Source of the DNA: Agriotes lineatus
Lineage: Eukaryota; Arthropoda; Insecta; Coleoptera; Elateridae
DNA: 64,000 nt
NCBI GenBank assembly: GCA_940337035.1
Contig: CALNHX010002686.1
Span: 62,001-126,000, forward strand
Reading direction: 5' to 3'
This document shows positions 22,505 through 33,500 of this stretch, piece after piece. Positions within the stretch are counted from its first letter, which is position 1; the number at the start of each line of letters is the position of its first letter. Below the pieces are notes generated by a model that searched no databases, was not told where the DNA came from, and worked only from the letters and a program-made list of their open reading frames with translations. The position numbers were made by a program, and so were the translations under genes.

Positions 22505-22985
22505 CTGGGCCATATGACCAAAATCAAAGTTGGGCGTTGTGACCAAAATCAAACTTGGGCGTTATGAACAAGTTGGTCGTTGTGACGAGAATCAAAAGTG
22601 GGCGTTGTGACAAGAATCAAAGTTAGGCGTTGTCACCAACTTGGGCGTTGTGACCAAGTTGGGCGTTGTGACCAAAATCGAAATTGGGCGTTGTGACCAA
22701 GTTGGGCGTTCTGACCAAAATCGAAATTGGGCGTTGTGACCAAAATCGAAGTTGGGCGTTATGACCAAAAAGGTGGTTTCAGTGGCGTCGATAGCTCTCT
22801 TCTATAACAGGCGTCAGTGGGCGTTGTGACCAATATCGTTTTTGGGCGTTATGACCAAGTTGGGCGTTGTGACCAAAATCAAAATTAGGCGTTGTGACCA
22901 AGTTGGGCATTGTGACCAGAATCGAAGTTGGGCGTTATGACCAAATTCTGAGTTGGGGTTTGTGACTAGTGGGCGTTGTGTCCAG
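22505..22985. repeat. Tandem array of 18- and 27-bp GTTGGGCGTTGTGACCAA units
   Basis: The core GTTGGGCGTTGTGACCAA is repeated about 18 times, with an optional AATCGAAA-type spacer making 27-bp units. It ends about 130 bp upstream of the THAP transposase ATG, so it could be a subterminal transposase-binding array or a promoter-proximal satellite. An interruption lies at about 22765-22820. Confidence 0.9.
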
Positions 22986-23118
22986 GCCACGGCAGTTTGA
23001 TACGGCGGTTAAAGGTTTCGGTTCGGTGTTTAATGTGTTATTCGTTTTGTTTGCAGATATAATATGTGCGTGAAATTTAATAAATTTAATTAAAACATTG
23101 CATTAAACATTTATTACC

Positions 23119-23484
23119 ATGGTGTACTGTGCAGTGATGGGTTGTTTAAGCAACAACAACAAAAAGAGCAATAAAGTTTCGGATTGCCTTTTCTTTAGTT
23201 TTCCAAGGGACAAACATGTTTGCGAACAATGGATTCTAAAGTGTTACCAGCAATACAAATTTAATGTGAAAACATCAAGAATATGTTCAAATCATTTTGT
23301 AGAAAGTGATTACTGTTCCAAAGAGAAACTGTTGGAATTACCGCAAAATAAATGGAAGTTGAAAAGTGATGCAGTACCTTCTCTTCATTTAATGAAACCA
23401 CAAAGTATGGAGACATCTCTTCAGCAAAAACGTACTACGAGAATGAAGGAAAGGCTAAATAGGGAGCTAATAAAAGATATGTGA
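23119..23484 (+). CDS. THAP zinc-finger exon of the P-like transposase
   Basis: Open frame of 121 codons starting MVYCAVMGCLSN. The C2CH zinc ligands are visible: the first Cys pair in CAVMGC, then ICSNHF with the later Cys-His pair. W of EQWILKCYQ and the P of the terminal AVPSLHL (AVPTIF-type) motif are also in place. THAP domains bind DNA through this finger. The domain is undamaged, so this exon could still encode a THAP protein alone; the stop at 23482 may lie past an unused splice donor. Confidence 0.8.
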   Translation: MVYCAVMGCLSNNNKKSNKVSDCLFFSFPRDKHVCEQWILKCYQQYKFNVKTSRICSNHFVESDYCSKEKLLELPQNKWKLKSDAVPSLHLMKPQSMETSLQQKRTTRMKERLNRELIKDM

Positions 23485-23589
23485 ATTTTTTTAAGTACAT
23501 AGATTTTATAAGTTTAGGTGTAAAAAACACTTTTTCTCATGACACTAGGGTATTCTTTATTTATTGTTCTTAATAAATTTTTTATATAT

Positions 23590-24690
23590 TATTTATTTAT
23601 TTTAGCTTTACGTGCCTCGACTACTTTGGTCAATGGCACAGGTACAAAAAAGTTTACAAATAATGAACTAAAAATTAAATTAATGCAGATAGAAGTTAAC
23701 AGTATGGGTATAAATTATTTCAAATTTGGTCATACATTTTAATATTTTGTAAGAAATTAATTATATTTCTAAAATTGTTAGAACAGTTAAGGTCTTCTTT
23801 AAGGTCTGACTTGAGGGTATAACGTTGACGGGCTTCAGCATATTGAGGACATTCCGCGAGAATGTGCTTCACTGTTAGGCGAATGTTGCAGTACTCGCAG
23901 AGAGGTGGGTTGCCATATACCATCAAGTAGCCATGTGTTGCACGGGTGTGTCCGATTCTTAGTCTCCGTAGTATGATTTTATCTCTTCTGGTCATAGGCG
24001 GTAAGCTGCTTTTATTAATTCTGGGTTGGATAGCAGACAGCTTGGTATTTGAATGGTGCCACAAAATTTGCCATTTATTTGAAATTTCTTGCTTCAGAAC
24101 GTTTTTGAGGTCTTTGTGGAGTTGGACTTCTTCTACAGGCAGGTCATACGATAAAGCTTCCTTAGCGGCTTGGTCGGCTCTTTCATTGCTGGTGATACCG
24201 ACGTGTGATGGCACCCAGATGATGGTTATAGAGACACCTTGGTCGGCAAGAAGTTGGCAAACCTCATGTATATCTTGAGCCAGAGTGTTTTGAGTGTACA
24301 TGTTTTCTAAGGAATGAATGGCTGCAAGTGAATCTGTGCATATTGCAACTGTCTCATTCACGTCCGTTGTCATATTAAGTGCCATCAGGATTCCGTACAG
24401 TTCCCCGGTATGAACACTACAGTTGGCGGGCATTAGATGCCTTGCCATGGTAGCATCTGATGTGGTAACGGAGCAACTAACGCCATTTTCGTTTTTTGAT
24501 GCATCAGTATATAGGATGTTATCAAACTGTTTCGAGTTGATCAGTTGTAAGAAGGATTGCACAAAGATGCAGTTAGGAGTTTCGTGCTTTTTGTATTTAC
24601 ACAGAGACGTATTGATGCAGGGTAACCTTTTGGTCCAAGGAGGCATCTTTGAAATTGGGATAGCACGGGTCTTGTAGCCAGCAAGAACTT
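23590..24690 (-). mobile_element. I-type non-LTR retrotransposon 3' fragment
   Basis: Minus-strand insertion in the P-like gene, 5'-truncated near 24690. It retains the RNase H domain and the zinc motif up to the stop at 23720. Its 3' end lies between 23590 and 23720, but no poly-A tail is clear. Confidence 0.7.
23720..24646 (-). CDS. RNase H and C-terminal zinc motif of an I-type polyprotein (partial)
   Basis: 308 open codons. RNase H catalytic residues appear in order: YTDASKN (Asp), HTGELYGI (Glu), ICTDSLAA (Asp), then WVPSHVGITSNERADQAAKEA in two parts with His and the final Asp. This is followed by a CEYCN...HILAEC zinc motif, as in I and R1 elements. RNase H removes element RNA during cDNA synthesis. 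The endonuclease and RT are missing, so it cannot act alone, yet no stop interrupts what remains, which suggests a recent insertion compared with its host pseudogene. Confidence 0.85.
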   Translation of the reverse strand: MPPWTKRLPCINTSLCKYKKHETPNCIFVQSFLQLINSKQFDNILYTDASKNENGVSCSVTTSDATMARHLMPANCSVHTGELYGILMALNMTTDVNETVAICTDSLAAIHSLENMYTQNTLAQDIHEVCQLLADQGVSITIIWVPSHVGITSNERADQAAKEALSYDLPVEEVQLHKDLKNVLKQEISNKWQILWHHSNTKLSAIQPRINKSSLPPMTRRDKIILRRLRIGHTRATHGYLMVYGNPPLCEYCNIRLTVKHILAECPQYAEARQRYTLKSDLKEDLNCSNNFRNIINFLQNIKMYDQI

Positions 24691-24854
24691 GGAATATTTA
24701 ATATTGAAGCAAAAACTGAACTTGAAGTATCCAATATTGAGACACGAGGTGAAAATGAAGAGGAGGAAGAAAACTTCCATGAGAAAATTAGAACTGTTTC
24801 TACTTAGACAAGGTAGAAAATATAATTATTAAAACCTAAACATATTTACTTAAT

Positions 24855-24990
24855 AGTAATTTATTATACAAGACGATAAAGTTAAATTTTATCTACGAGT
24901 GAATCGTTTAACGCCGAGACGAAGTCGAGACGTTAATGATTCAAGAGTGGATAGAAATAACTTTATCATCGTGTATAATACAATATTTTT
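24855..24990. repeat. Small palindromic MITE, GATAAAGTTA arms
   Basis: ATTATACAAGACGATAAAGTT at the left is inverted at the right (AACTTTATCATCGTGTATAAT). Arms are about 55 bp. Confidence 0.65.
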
Positions 24991-25261
24991 TTCTATAGCA
25001 AGAACTTTAACAATTTCAAAAGAAAATAATGACAGTCAATCACATTTCAAAATGTCAGTAGCTAGACTGGGTTGCTACGATAATACGAAGCTGTCATATT
25101 TAATTTAAACAAAAGTTAGAAAATTAAATTACTTTATCTATCCTTGATGTTAAAGTGCTACTTTATCTACCCTTGCTGTTAAAGTAAAACTTGACCTTTT
25201 GTTTTGAGTTGATAAAAGCACACTTTAACATGTGCTATAGAAAAAAGATTTTTTTATTGAA

Positions 25262-25519
25262 ACTGAGCTTGTGGAACAAGTTAAAATTCTTCAAACCGAA
25301 AATACGCATTTAAAGAAAGGGAAGAAAAGAAAACAGAAGGGCAACTTCGTAAATTAAAAACTGCCAAGCAAGTTCACTGGACTATTGAAGATATTGCTTC
25401 TGCTATATCATTATGTGCAGGAGGTTCAAGGCCCTACCGTTTATTAAGGAAAAGAGGCTACCCTTTTCCTTCGGTTTTCACTTTAAGAAGATGGGCCAGC
25501 AAAATAAATATTCAACCAG
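25262..25519 (+). pseudogene. P-like transposase: coiled coil and HTH segment
   Basis: Begins ETELVEQVKILQTEN (leucine-zipper-like spacing, as after many THAP domains). A -1 shift in the GGAAGAAAAGAAAACAG tract moves to EGQLRKLKTAKQVHW, then TIEDIASAISLCAGG and YRLLRKRGYPFPS, the usual helix-turn-helix of P/THAP9 transposases. It ends at a GTATGCC splice donor. Confidence 0.7.
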
Positions 25520-26009
25520 GTATGCCAATTTGATCCACATATAATTGTAATGTAAATGGTTTCATCCTTATGTTTTTATTTATTTCCATTTATTTATTTA
25601 TATTTACAGGCGAACTCCCATGTAGTGATGTTCAAAAATTCCCACAAAAACATCACTATATAGAAACTTCACTAAGTATATAGAATTTATACTAAGAAAT
25701 CCTATAATCTGCTTAACAATTCAGTAGTGCTAAAGGTATAGACAAGTAAATAATTCTAAGAAAATCTGCTCAAAACCTTCTCTGCATTCCTAAGTACTCG
25801 GGTACTTGGGTAAATCATTATATAGAATTTGAACATGATATTTTAGAGGTGTTTTTACACGCAACTTAGCCCGAAGATCAAAATCCTTTAAAAATCATCA
25901 CCAAATAGAAAAAATCATTAAATAGAGTTCACTGAATGGGGGTTCGACTGTATTTACCTACATTTATTAATATTTATTTATAAGTTTACAAGGAAATTAA
26001 CTAATTTAG

Positions 26010-27452
26010 TTTATAGGTTTACTAAATATAGTACTGACGCTGATGAAAAACACGTCTTTATCAAAAATGGAAAGATCATGTATCCTACTCTTTGACGAAA
26101 TGAAAATTAAAACTTCATATGATTACGATAAGAAGAATGACACAACCTTAGGACCCAGCAAATATGTACAAGTTGTCATGGCTCGTTGAATATGTGGAAA
26201 CTGGAAGCAGCCGATATTTTATGATTACGATCGAAAAATAACAAAAAAACTTTTATTTAAAATCATAAAATTAGAAAATATTGGCTACCAAGTTTATACT
26301 ATTAATAGTGATTTAGGAGGCAGTAATAGGGGACTGTGGAATTCTTTGAATATTACGGAAGAAACAACATGGTTTATAAATCCAGTAAGCCAAAAAAGAG
26401 TCCATGTGTTTGCAGATGCACCACATATGATTAAACTTTTAAGAAATCATTTTCTAGATACTGGATTTTTATTAAATGGCAAATTAGTAACATCTAAACC
26501 AATTGCTGATTTACTCCAAAATACACAAAATTTAGATTTAAATATAGCACATAAAATTACTACTGATTTTTTAATAGTAAAGGGTGCCGAACGACAAAAA
26601 GTTAAATTTGCAACTAAGTTGTTTTCGCACAGTCTCAAAGGCAATTTCAAGACTGGGGTTATTGGGTATTTTTAAAAATGAAAGCAATTGGCTTGAATGT
26701 TCAGAGTTATTAAAAGTCACCAATGACTGGTTTGATGTTTTTAATTCTAAAGTTCCACAAAGTGACTCGAGAGACCGGGTGACAGCGTATGGTTTAGCTT
26801 TACCTAAGCAAAATGAAATTTTGGATAAAATGGAAAAACCATGTACGATCTTAAAAAAGTTGGTTATAACACTTTGTTGCCATTTCAGCGCGGTATAATT
26901 ATTAGTATAAGGTCTTTGAAACAACTTTTTATTGATATGAAAGGGGATTTTAATATAAAATATTTATTAACATATCATATAAATCAGGATCCGCTGGAAG
27001 GACTTTTTCCATTATACGAGCAATTGGAGGTTTATATGATCATCCAACTGCTTTACAATATTTAAATATAGGTTAAGAAATTATCTTATGGGGCGAAATG
27101 ATGATATCATTTCAGAATCGGCAAACATTGCTAAAATATAGGACACTCCAAATATTGCTATTGCAAGTATAAGTGGTGTTTCGAACCTCAATTCATACGA
27201 AAACGATGTCGATGATTCTGAAATTGTTACTGGAGCAATGTTTGGGACCTTAAATTATCTAATGGTAATGAGCATGCAGATCAAAATAATTCTGCTGATG
27301 TTTAGGAAAATGTTATCGAACAGCATGTTCAAGATCTGGAATGGGATACTTTAGAAAATTTGGCTGGGTTCATTGCTTTTAAGTTACAGAAAAAAGAAAT
27401 ACTTGGTTATATTCCAGACAGTAATGTGAAACAATTTTTTGGCTTTGCCTAA
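26010..27452 (+). pseudogene. P-like transposase: catalytic core and GTP-binding-type region
   Basis: LLFDEMKI (first Asp), INSDLGGSNRGLW (second acidic region) and FADAPHMIKLLRNHF are typical of the RNase H-like fold in P transposases. Downstream come SDSRDRVTAYG, YNTLLPFQRG, GLFPIIRAIGGLYDHPT and ENLAGFIAFKLQ, each in the expected order. At least five frameshifts or stops occur (near 26187, 26640, 26845, 27010 and 27300). The product cannot be made. Confidence 0.75.
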
Positions 27453-27584
27453 TTGTTTCGCCATTTATCCAATTATTTCAGGCTTAACCTGTATATTTTT
27501 AGTTAAATTATAATTCCTTTTGCATTTCGAATTCGTAAATTTTCCAAACCAACGCATTTTGTACCTGGATCAAGTTCCTATCGG

Positions 27585-28037
27585 TTGCAATTTGCTCTTT
27601 TGACCTGTGCTATCTCTTATCAGAGTGCGAGCCTTCCTCGAGGAAACGAAATTCTTCGCCGGGCACTTTGCTGTCTTCGCTTGAGCCCGCCGATACCGGC
27701 GCGGCTAAGCCTTGTTTTTAATTATGTCGAATTACGTGCGCTCAACCAATTTCAACGAGCAGTGTATTTTCTAAGGGCTGATTGTAATCAGGTACGATTG
27801 CGCTTTTTCTGTTTTATTATCTCCATACTAATTATATCTTTCTTAGCTCTTAATCTTAATTATCCGTTTCAACAACGAGTTTATCTCGGAGGCCAAGTCT
27901 TATCGCATTTTCGACACCTGCTGGGTCCGGCGTATTTGCTGCCGTTTGAAGATGCTATTGCAGCAATTTTCGGCGCTTCCCCGGCGACTTCAACAATGAT
28001 TATTGCCGTTCACGTCCAGCTTACGTTTCGAGGTTAG
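27585..28037 (+). other. Open frame of 150 codons, unrecognised
   Basis: It lies between two pieces of the P-like transposase in a patch richer in GC than its surroundings. The middle contains one hydrophobic stretch (CFIISILIISFLALN) that could be a membrane segment. I see no family motif and no proof that it is translated. It may be part of a separate unrecognised insertion at about 27480-28780. Confidence 0.25.
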
Positions 28038-28785
28038 TAGGTGCTACTCCGAGATTTATATTACTTCGACTTATTTTCAATACCAGAAATTTACATCTGT
28101 GTATTTTAAACCCGTCAATATTTAAAATTTATATTCATACGTTTTGCCATTATTAACCTGTAATGTTCAATTTCATACATGCTCTTGTTTTAATATTTGA
28201 ATTTTAATGCTTATATTTAATTATGCACAGTTTATAAATTTTGCTATTTTTGATGTGTGTTTCGACCCTATGTAAAAGGTACAGTCACGCTATTTATTTT
28301 CAATAGCCTAACAGAAGGTTTTATTAGATGACTGTGATAAGCTTATCCCACGAGTGGTTTTGGTAAATTATTATAATAACCCGAAAGGGGTTCTTAATTT
28401 TATGCGTGTCGAAACCTTCAGTTAAGATACACAATTTTGTCATTACATTATTTACATTTTAATTGTCCTGATTATTGATTATTGACATTTCAAAACTTCT
28501 TATTGTTGATTAATTAAACGCTAGTCACTTGCAATTTATTTTTCTTCTTGTTATTTGAAATCTTTTGATTTCTGGCGCCCATTTCCATTTTCCTTTCCTT
28601 TTTTGAAGACATTCCAGGGTACATAGCTGATGATCTGAACCTACGATCTAAGGCCGCCGATATTTGAGCTAGTCGGCCATCGCGGTGAGTAAGAAACAGT
28701 TTTTCAGAGCTGCCGTGGTGTATAAATGGTAGGGGGGTTGATCTGCGATTTTTACTACCATTGCTTATTTTATTAATTAATCGCA

Positions 28786-29113
28786 GGTCGGCTTTCTTAT
28801 TGTTTCAAATGGAATGTCGTCTTCCTGGGTAAACCATCTTTCCGAAGGCGGTCTACTAAAACCAAACCTAGATTTTCTAACTAAATGTAATGAACTCGAC
28901 CACATTTTTAACAATTTTAATGAGGAGTTATTAAAATTGACCAAAAATTATTTAAAATTCCTAATGGATTTAGCGGAATCTATCAATTTAAGTACAGAGG
29001 CCAAGCATCTTTTCTTTCGATGCAAAATGTATTTTAAAATTAGAATATTGAATAGAGATATTAAAGAAAAATACAAAGTGAGGAAGCGAAAAATTACAAA
29101 AATTGTAAAATAA
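28786..29113 (+). pseudogene. P-like transposase: C-terminal exon
   Basis: A TTAATCGCAG acceptor precedes an open frame reading SSWVNHLSEGGLLKPN and ending in basic KVRKRKITKIVK. The pattern W-x-SxGGL-x-P and the segment FFRCKMYFKIRILNRDIK are typical of the end of P/THAP-type transposases. AATAAA-type signals occur just after. Confidence 0.65.
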
Positions 29114-29292
29114 GTCTTAATAAAACTTGGTTTTCTTGTGTAAATGTGTAAATTTTGTAAATAAAATATAAATAATATGTAAATAAATAATATGTACTTA
29201 ATAAATTAAACAAAATTGTTTATCACTACAAATTTTTAACACCTACCCATAAAAAACCAAAAAAGACTTGTAATAAAAAATAGTTAATAATA

Positions 29293-29548
29293 TATACCGG
29301 GTGTCCGTTCTCAAACTCGAACATAGGAATCTAACATTGCATTGAACGATTTTGCTGACTCCTACTCGCCAATTAAACTTACAGGAAAGATAATGGTATC
29401 AATATAAAGATAAAATTGTTGCACATCAAATGATACTAGTAATAATAATATTTACTGATATAGTATAAAAATAATGGAAAAATACCTAAAAATCAAATGC
29501 ACAATGTTCATTGCCTATGTTTGACTTTGAGAGTGGACACCCAGTATA
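29293..29548. mobile_element. 255-bp MITE, TATACCGGGTGTCC ends
   Basis: TACCGGGTGTCC at the left and GGACACCCAGTATA at the right are inverted. The inverted match continues through AACATAGG/CCTATGTT, giving about 35-bp TIRs. The TA at each edge fits a Tc1/mariner-type target duplication. No ORF. Confidence 0.85.
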
Positions 29549-30119
29549 CATATGCTCGTATATATCACTCATATTTTTCTACAGAGGTATTCTTTTAAAA
29601 TTAACAATATTTATTTAAATTTAAAAAAATAAGTCCGTTTTTTTTTGCGCTAGGGATTAAAGTAATAATTTTTGATAATGAATAAGCCTTAAACTTTTCA
29701 CTCTTCATATGTTGGTATTTTCCTTTACTTTTAAATTTAAATACTCTAGTATTAAAAATCGTTTATTGTTCTTTTTTTACAAAAAAAAAACCTTTATACA
29801 ATGCTAAACTTTGAAGATAATTTATTATATCTAGCACCTACCTACTTTATTTAAGGGCTTATTCTATTATGGACCATAAATCCTACATTAAATCATAAAA
29901 TAAATATCTCGTATACTATTATAATATTGAATAAAATGTAATATAAAAATATTATAATAAAATATACTACTAAACAATAAACATTAATGCATTTCCATAC
30001 CGTCAAGCAGGATTTTTGTCACGGAAAGACGTCAGCGCAACGTAGTACGAAATTCGATCGCCGCGTGGGTTTATCTTAGTAGTCGTAGTATCATGGGTCC
30101 ACAGTGCATTTAGTGATTT
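29549..30119. other. AT-rich spacer, nothing recognised
   Basis: Low-complexity AT-rich DNA. A GC-richer patch at 30020-30090 (ACGTCAGCGCAACG) lies near where a 3' end of the ZBED-type hAT would be expected, but no hAT tip was seen. Confidence 0.3.
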
Positions 30120-30256
30120 GCTTAAAATAAGGGCCTGTCATCCAACATAGCAGCCAGACATGCAGCGAGCTCCATCAGTACAGACAGCAACGCATTTAGG
30201 CCAACTCAAATTATTTTCAGATATGCTCGAACAGGTCCTGAGCCTTCGCGAATCTA
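30120..30256 (-). pseudogene. ZBED5-like hAT transposase, segment after the MULE
   Basis: Reads FAKAQDLFEHI and, after a one-base shift, SENNLSWPKCVAVCTDGA then SMSGCY-like text (RCMSGCYVG). VCTDGA contains a catalytic-region Asp of hAT transposases. It continues the segment that stops at 34970. Confidence 0.7.
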
Positions 30257-30261
30257 GGAAA

Positions 30262-30380
30262 AAAGTGCCGGCGGAAGAAAGTGCCGCGGAAAAAAGTGCC
30301 GGCGGATAAAAGTGCCGCGGATAAAAGTGCCGCGGAAAAAAATGCCGGCGGAAAAAATGCTGCGAAAGAAAATTCGAATG
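30262..30380. repeat. MULE left terminal array, AAAAAGTGCCGCGG units
   Basis: About seven units of 15-17 bp of the type AAAAAGTGCCGGCGG or AAAAGTGCCGCGGAT, oriented into the element. Each holds CCGCGG or CCGGCGG. The mirror array is at the other end. Confidence 0.9.
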
Positions 30381-30558
30381 ATTCAAGCGCCTAAATACAC
30401 TTTTGTTCTAAAATAATTACGCAAGAAATAAAATTAAAATTTAATATTAAGAATTTATGTTTATTAATAGTTGTTAACTGGTAAATACACTACAAGCTTA
30501 TTATAAATAGTCACAAAAAAACTAAAGTTAAAACTAATATTTTATAATTAACCCTAAG

Positions 30559-33500
30559 TTATTCATACACTTGGAATCTAATAGTATGTCCTATGGCACG
30601 TAAAAAAGTTTCATTATTGTGTTCACCATTTTCATGTTGAATGCACAAGTTTTTTAAACGTTGTTGCATTTTTTCGAACTCTTTCCTTTTTTTCTTTTTT
30701 GAATGCACTCCACTTTGGTGTTGCAACAGTTTTGTTTCATCTGTTGCAACTTCTTGTCGCATTTTTTCAATTAGTGTCCAAATACTTGGATGTTTATGTC
30801 CTACGAGATTCGAGAATCTATGGTTCCAACCTTCTGTTTGATTATTGGTCCGGTCTTGATCGTTTATGGTGGCCTCTCGCACGGTCCATAGGGTTGGCGG
30901 AAATATAGGTGGAATATTTCGTAGTCTCAGCATGTCCTCTGCATTGCCCCCAACTCGCCGAAATGTACCTGACACGTACGTGGAGTCAAAGTAATCAACG
31001 AAATCATCTAATTGTGGTGGTATTAGCGTTTTCAGTAAATTCATGCCATTGGGGACTTCGGCAATAGGGAGGAAGGCCAAACCATCCAACATGCCGCAAA
31101 ACAAATTCACGTCCTCGTTTTCCCTGTACAGAACTTCAAGTCCCAACTGTTGGATTTTCCTGTGTGTGCTTTGGGTTAAGTGGTAGAAACAACCTTTGAT
31201 GTTTACATGTTCCCCGATGACCGCTTTGATAGCCTCCACGACAGCTCGTTCAAAATCTACATGCACGACAAGAGGGTCTGGGTACAGATCCTGCTCTACG
31301 CACTTTGTCATAATGCATCTCAGCATTTCTTCATATGTTCCCTGCGTTTTTCTTTGAAGAAGGCAATAAGCGGCCGTGATAAAAATGCCATTGACTCGTA
31401 CACGTATTACATATAACTGTGTAAAAAGTGGTAGCGCAAGACCAAAATTCCCGTCCATATACCACTCCATGGATTCACTTAGGTGCTTGAGTGAGGTGTC
31501 TGTTGCAAATACAATCACCCTTTCTTCTGCTTCTGGGCCATTGTCACTTAGCAAAAAACGATGAAGGGCTTCCCCAATTGTGGTCCAATCTCCTGCAATA
31601 AATTATAGAAGTTAGCATATGCACAGTTGTAAAAATTGAACATTTTAAAATAGTAATGTAAATAGAATGTTTTTGGAATATGAATAGAAGTATGCCTGCT
31701 GTTTTTAGAAATCTAATCTACATACCTTCAATTTTAAGGTCTCTCAATGAATTCACCTGTAGCGGAGCCCCTTTTGACTTGTGGTTTCTCAGGGTCCTTT
31801 TCATCGTATCCTCTAAAGGCATTCTTGCACGAACGGTGTCGTCGATGTTCTGAACAGCTTCGGCATATAGCTGTAAAGGTTTAGCCAGAGTGTCCTTTGC
31901 TCTAGTTTTCATGTCTTGTACGACTTTTGTCACCTCTACAGCCTTACTATCTGTTGGATGATTATGGTCCTTTATTTTAATAGGATCAGACTTGGCTAGG
32001 GTTGTTTTTAAAGCACCTTTGCACTGAAATGGTAAAATAATGAATAAGATTAAAGACCAAGAAAGTTTTTCAGTAAAGTAGAACGAAACAGTTGAAAAGA
32101 ATCGACAAATCTAAAAATAAGTGAAATGATCACTTTTTATGATAAATTTGTCGAATTATACAGTATGTCCCCGGATTGGGTTACAAAGAGGGAAAAAAGG
32201 TTTATTTTTGACTTCATCACTCTTTATAAAAAACCCTGCTTGTTCTCAAATTAAAAATGCACTTCTCCAAATTTAAATATCCCCTTCCGTATACGGGGGA
32301 GGTTCGAAAATATGAAAATGGCTCAAGAATAAAGCGCCCTTATTATTCGAAATATACAATAATGTTATTTGAAAATTTGCTTAGAATTAAAAGTAGGTGT
32401 CACATACAGTGTGTCCAAGATAAGGAGGGCCAGTATGGGGATCTCGGTAATGGTAAGAGATACAAATTTGGTTAAATGGGAAGAAAGTTACTCAATTAAA
32501 GGACTAAAAAAATGACGTCTAGAAATCCTTGATATGATTTTTCGTTTTTGAATTATCTCAAAAAACCGAATTTTTGGATTTTCTTTTTAATTTTTTTCTG
32601 GCGTTCATATTAAAGTTAGAGCGAAACTGATTAAACTTCTTTATAGCAACTTTTAGTGGACTTAATGATTACGTTATCAATTTTTTTATCCGACGTTTCG
32701 TCTTCGAGAAACCATTATCAACTTAATTTTTTTAAATACGGTCCTGGATTTTTGATGCCAAATTTGCAAAGCCCTTGTTACTCTAAATTCAACAATGTAC
32801 CACGTATTATGGTTTAATTACGTTTAGAGCTTTTTTCTGATCATCATCAGAAAATTTAATAGATACGGACCTGCATTTCTCATAATTTTGTAAAAATAAG
32901 TTCATACAGTAAGTTAGGCCTTTTTACATGCCGTTAAAATATTAAAATGCACATCATAATGTCATAATTCTGATACATTAATTTAATAACCAACCAATAA
33001 CTATTAACAATAAACAAAATAAATGAACAAAAGATATACAGAAAGAATAACAAAACGAACATCAAAACCATTTAATAGGTATTAAATTTACAGAAGGTAT
33101 TCAAAAAGGTTGCCATCATTCTCTATGCATAAATAACATCTAACTGTAGAATCTAAAACATTATTCGGCAATACTGGCGTTATATTTTGAAAAGCTTCAA
33201 GAACCAATCTTCTAAGTACTTCTATTTCAAAACGTTAAATACCTATTACATTGTTTCTTGTTTCAAGGCTCGTTTTCTCATTCTTTCTGCCTATCTTTTG
33301 TTCATTTATTTGTTGTTTATTGTTAATAGTTATTGGTTGCTTATTAAATTAATGTATCAGAATTATGACTTTATGATGTGCATTTTAATATTTTAACGGC
33401 ATGTAAAAAGGCCTAACTTACTGTATGAACTTATTTTTACAAAATTATGAGAAATGCAGGTCCGTATCTAAAAAAATTTCTGATGATGATCAGAAAAAAG

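Larger units (their letters stand above)
23119..29113 (+). pseudogene. P-element-like (THAP9-type) transposase, decayed and split
   Basis: Pieces in the right order on the plus strand make up a P-superfamily transposase: THAP domain (23119-23484), acidic linker (24690-24810), coiled coil plus HTH (25262-25519), RNase H-like core (26010-26640), GTP-binding-type insertion region (26640-27300) and C-terminal parts (27310-27452, 28786-29113). Introns separate some pieces, for example before 28786. Several frameshifts and stops break it, and an I-type retroelement fragment sits in the linker. P transposases cut and rejoin element DNA using the THAP domain for end recognition. No terminal repeats were identified. 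Confidence 0.8.

Noticed and set aside
22505..22985. CRISPR-like array of short repeats
   Set aside because: Units are directly adjacent with tiny variable linkers, there are no unique spacers, and the context is eukaryotic. It is a tandem repeat.
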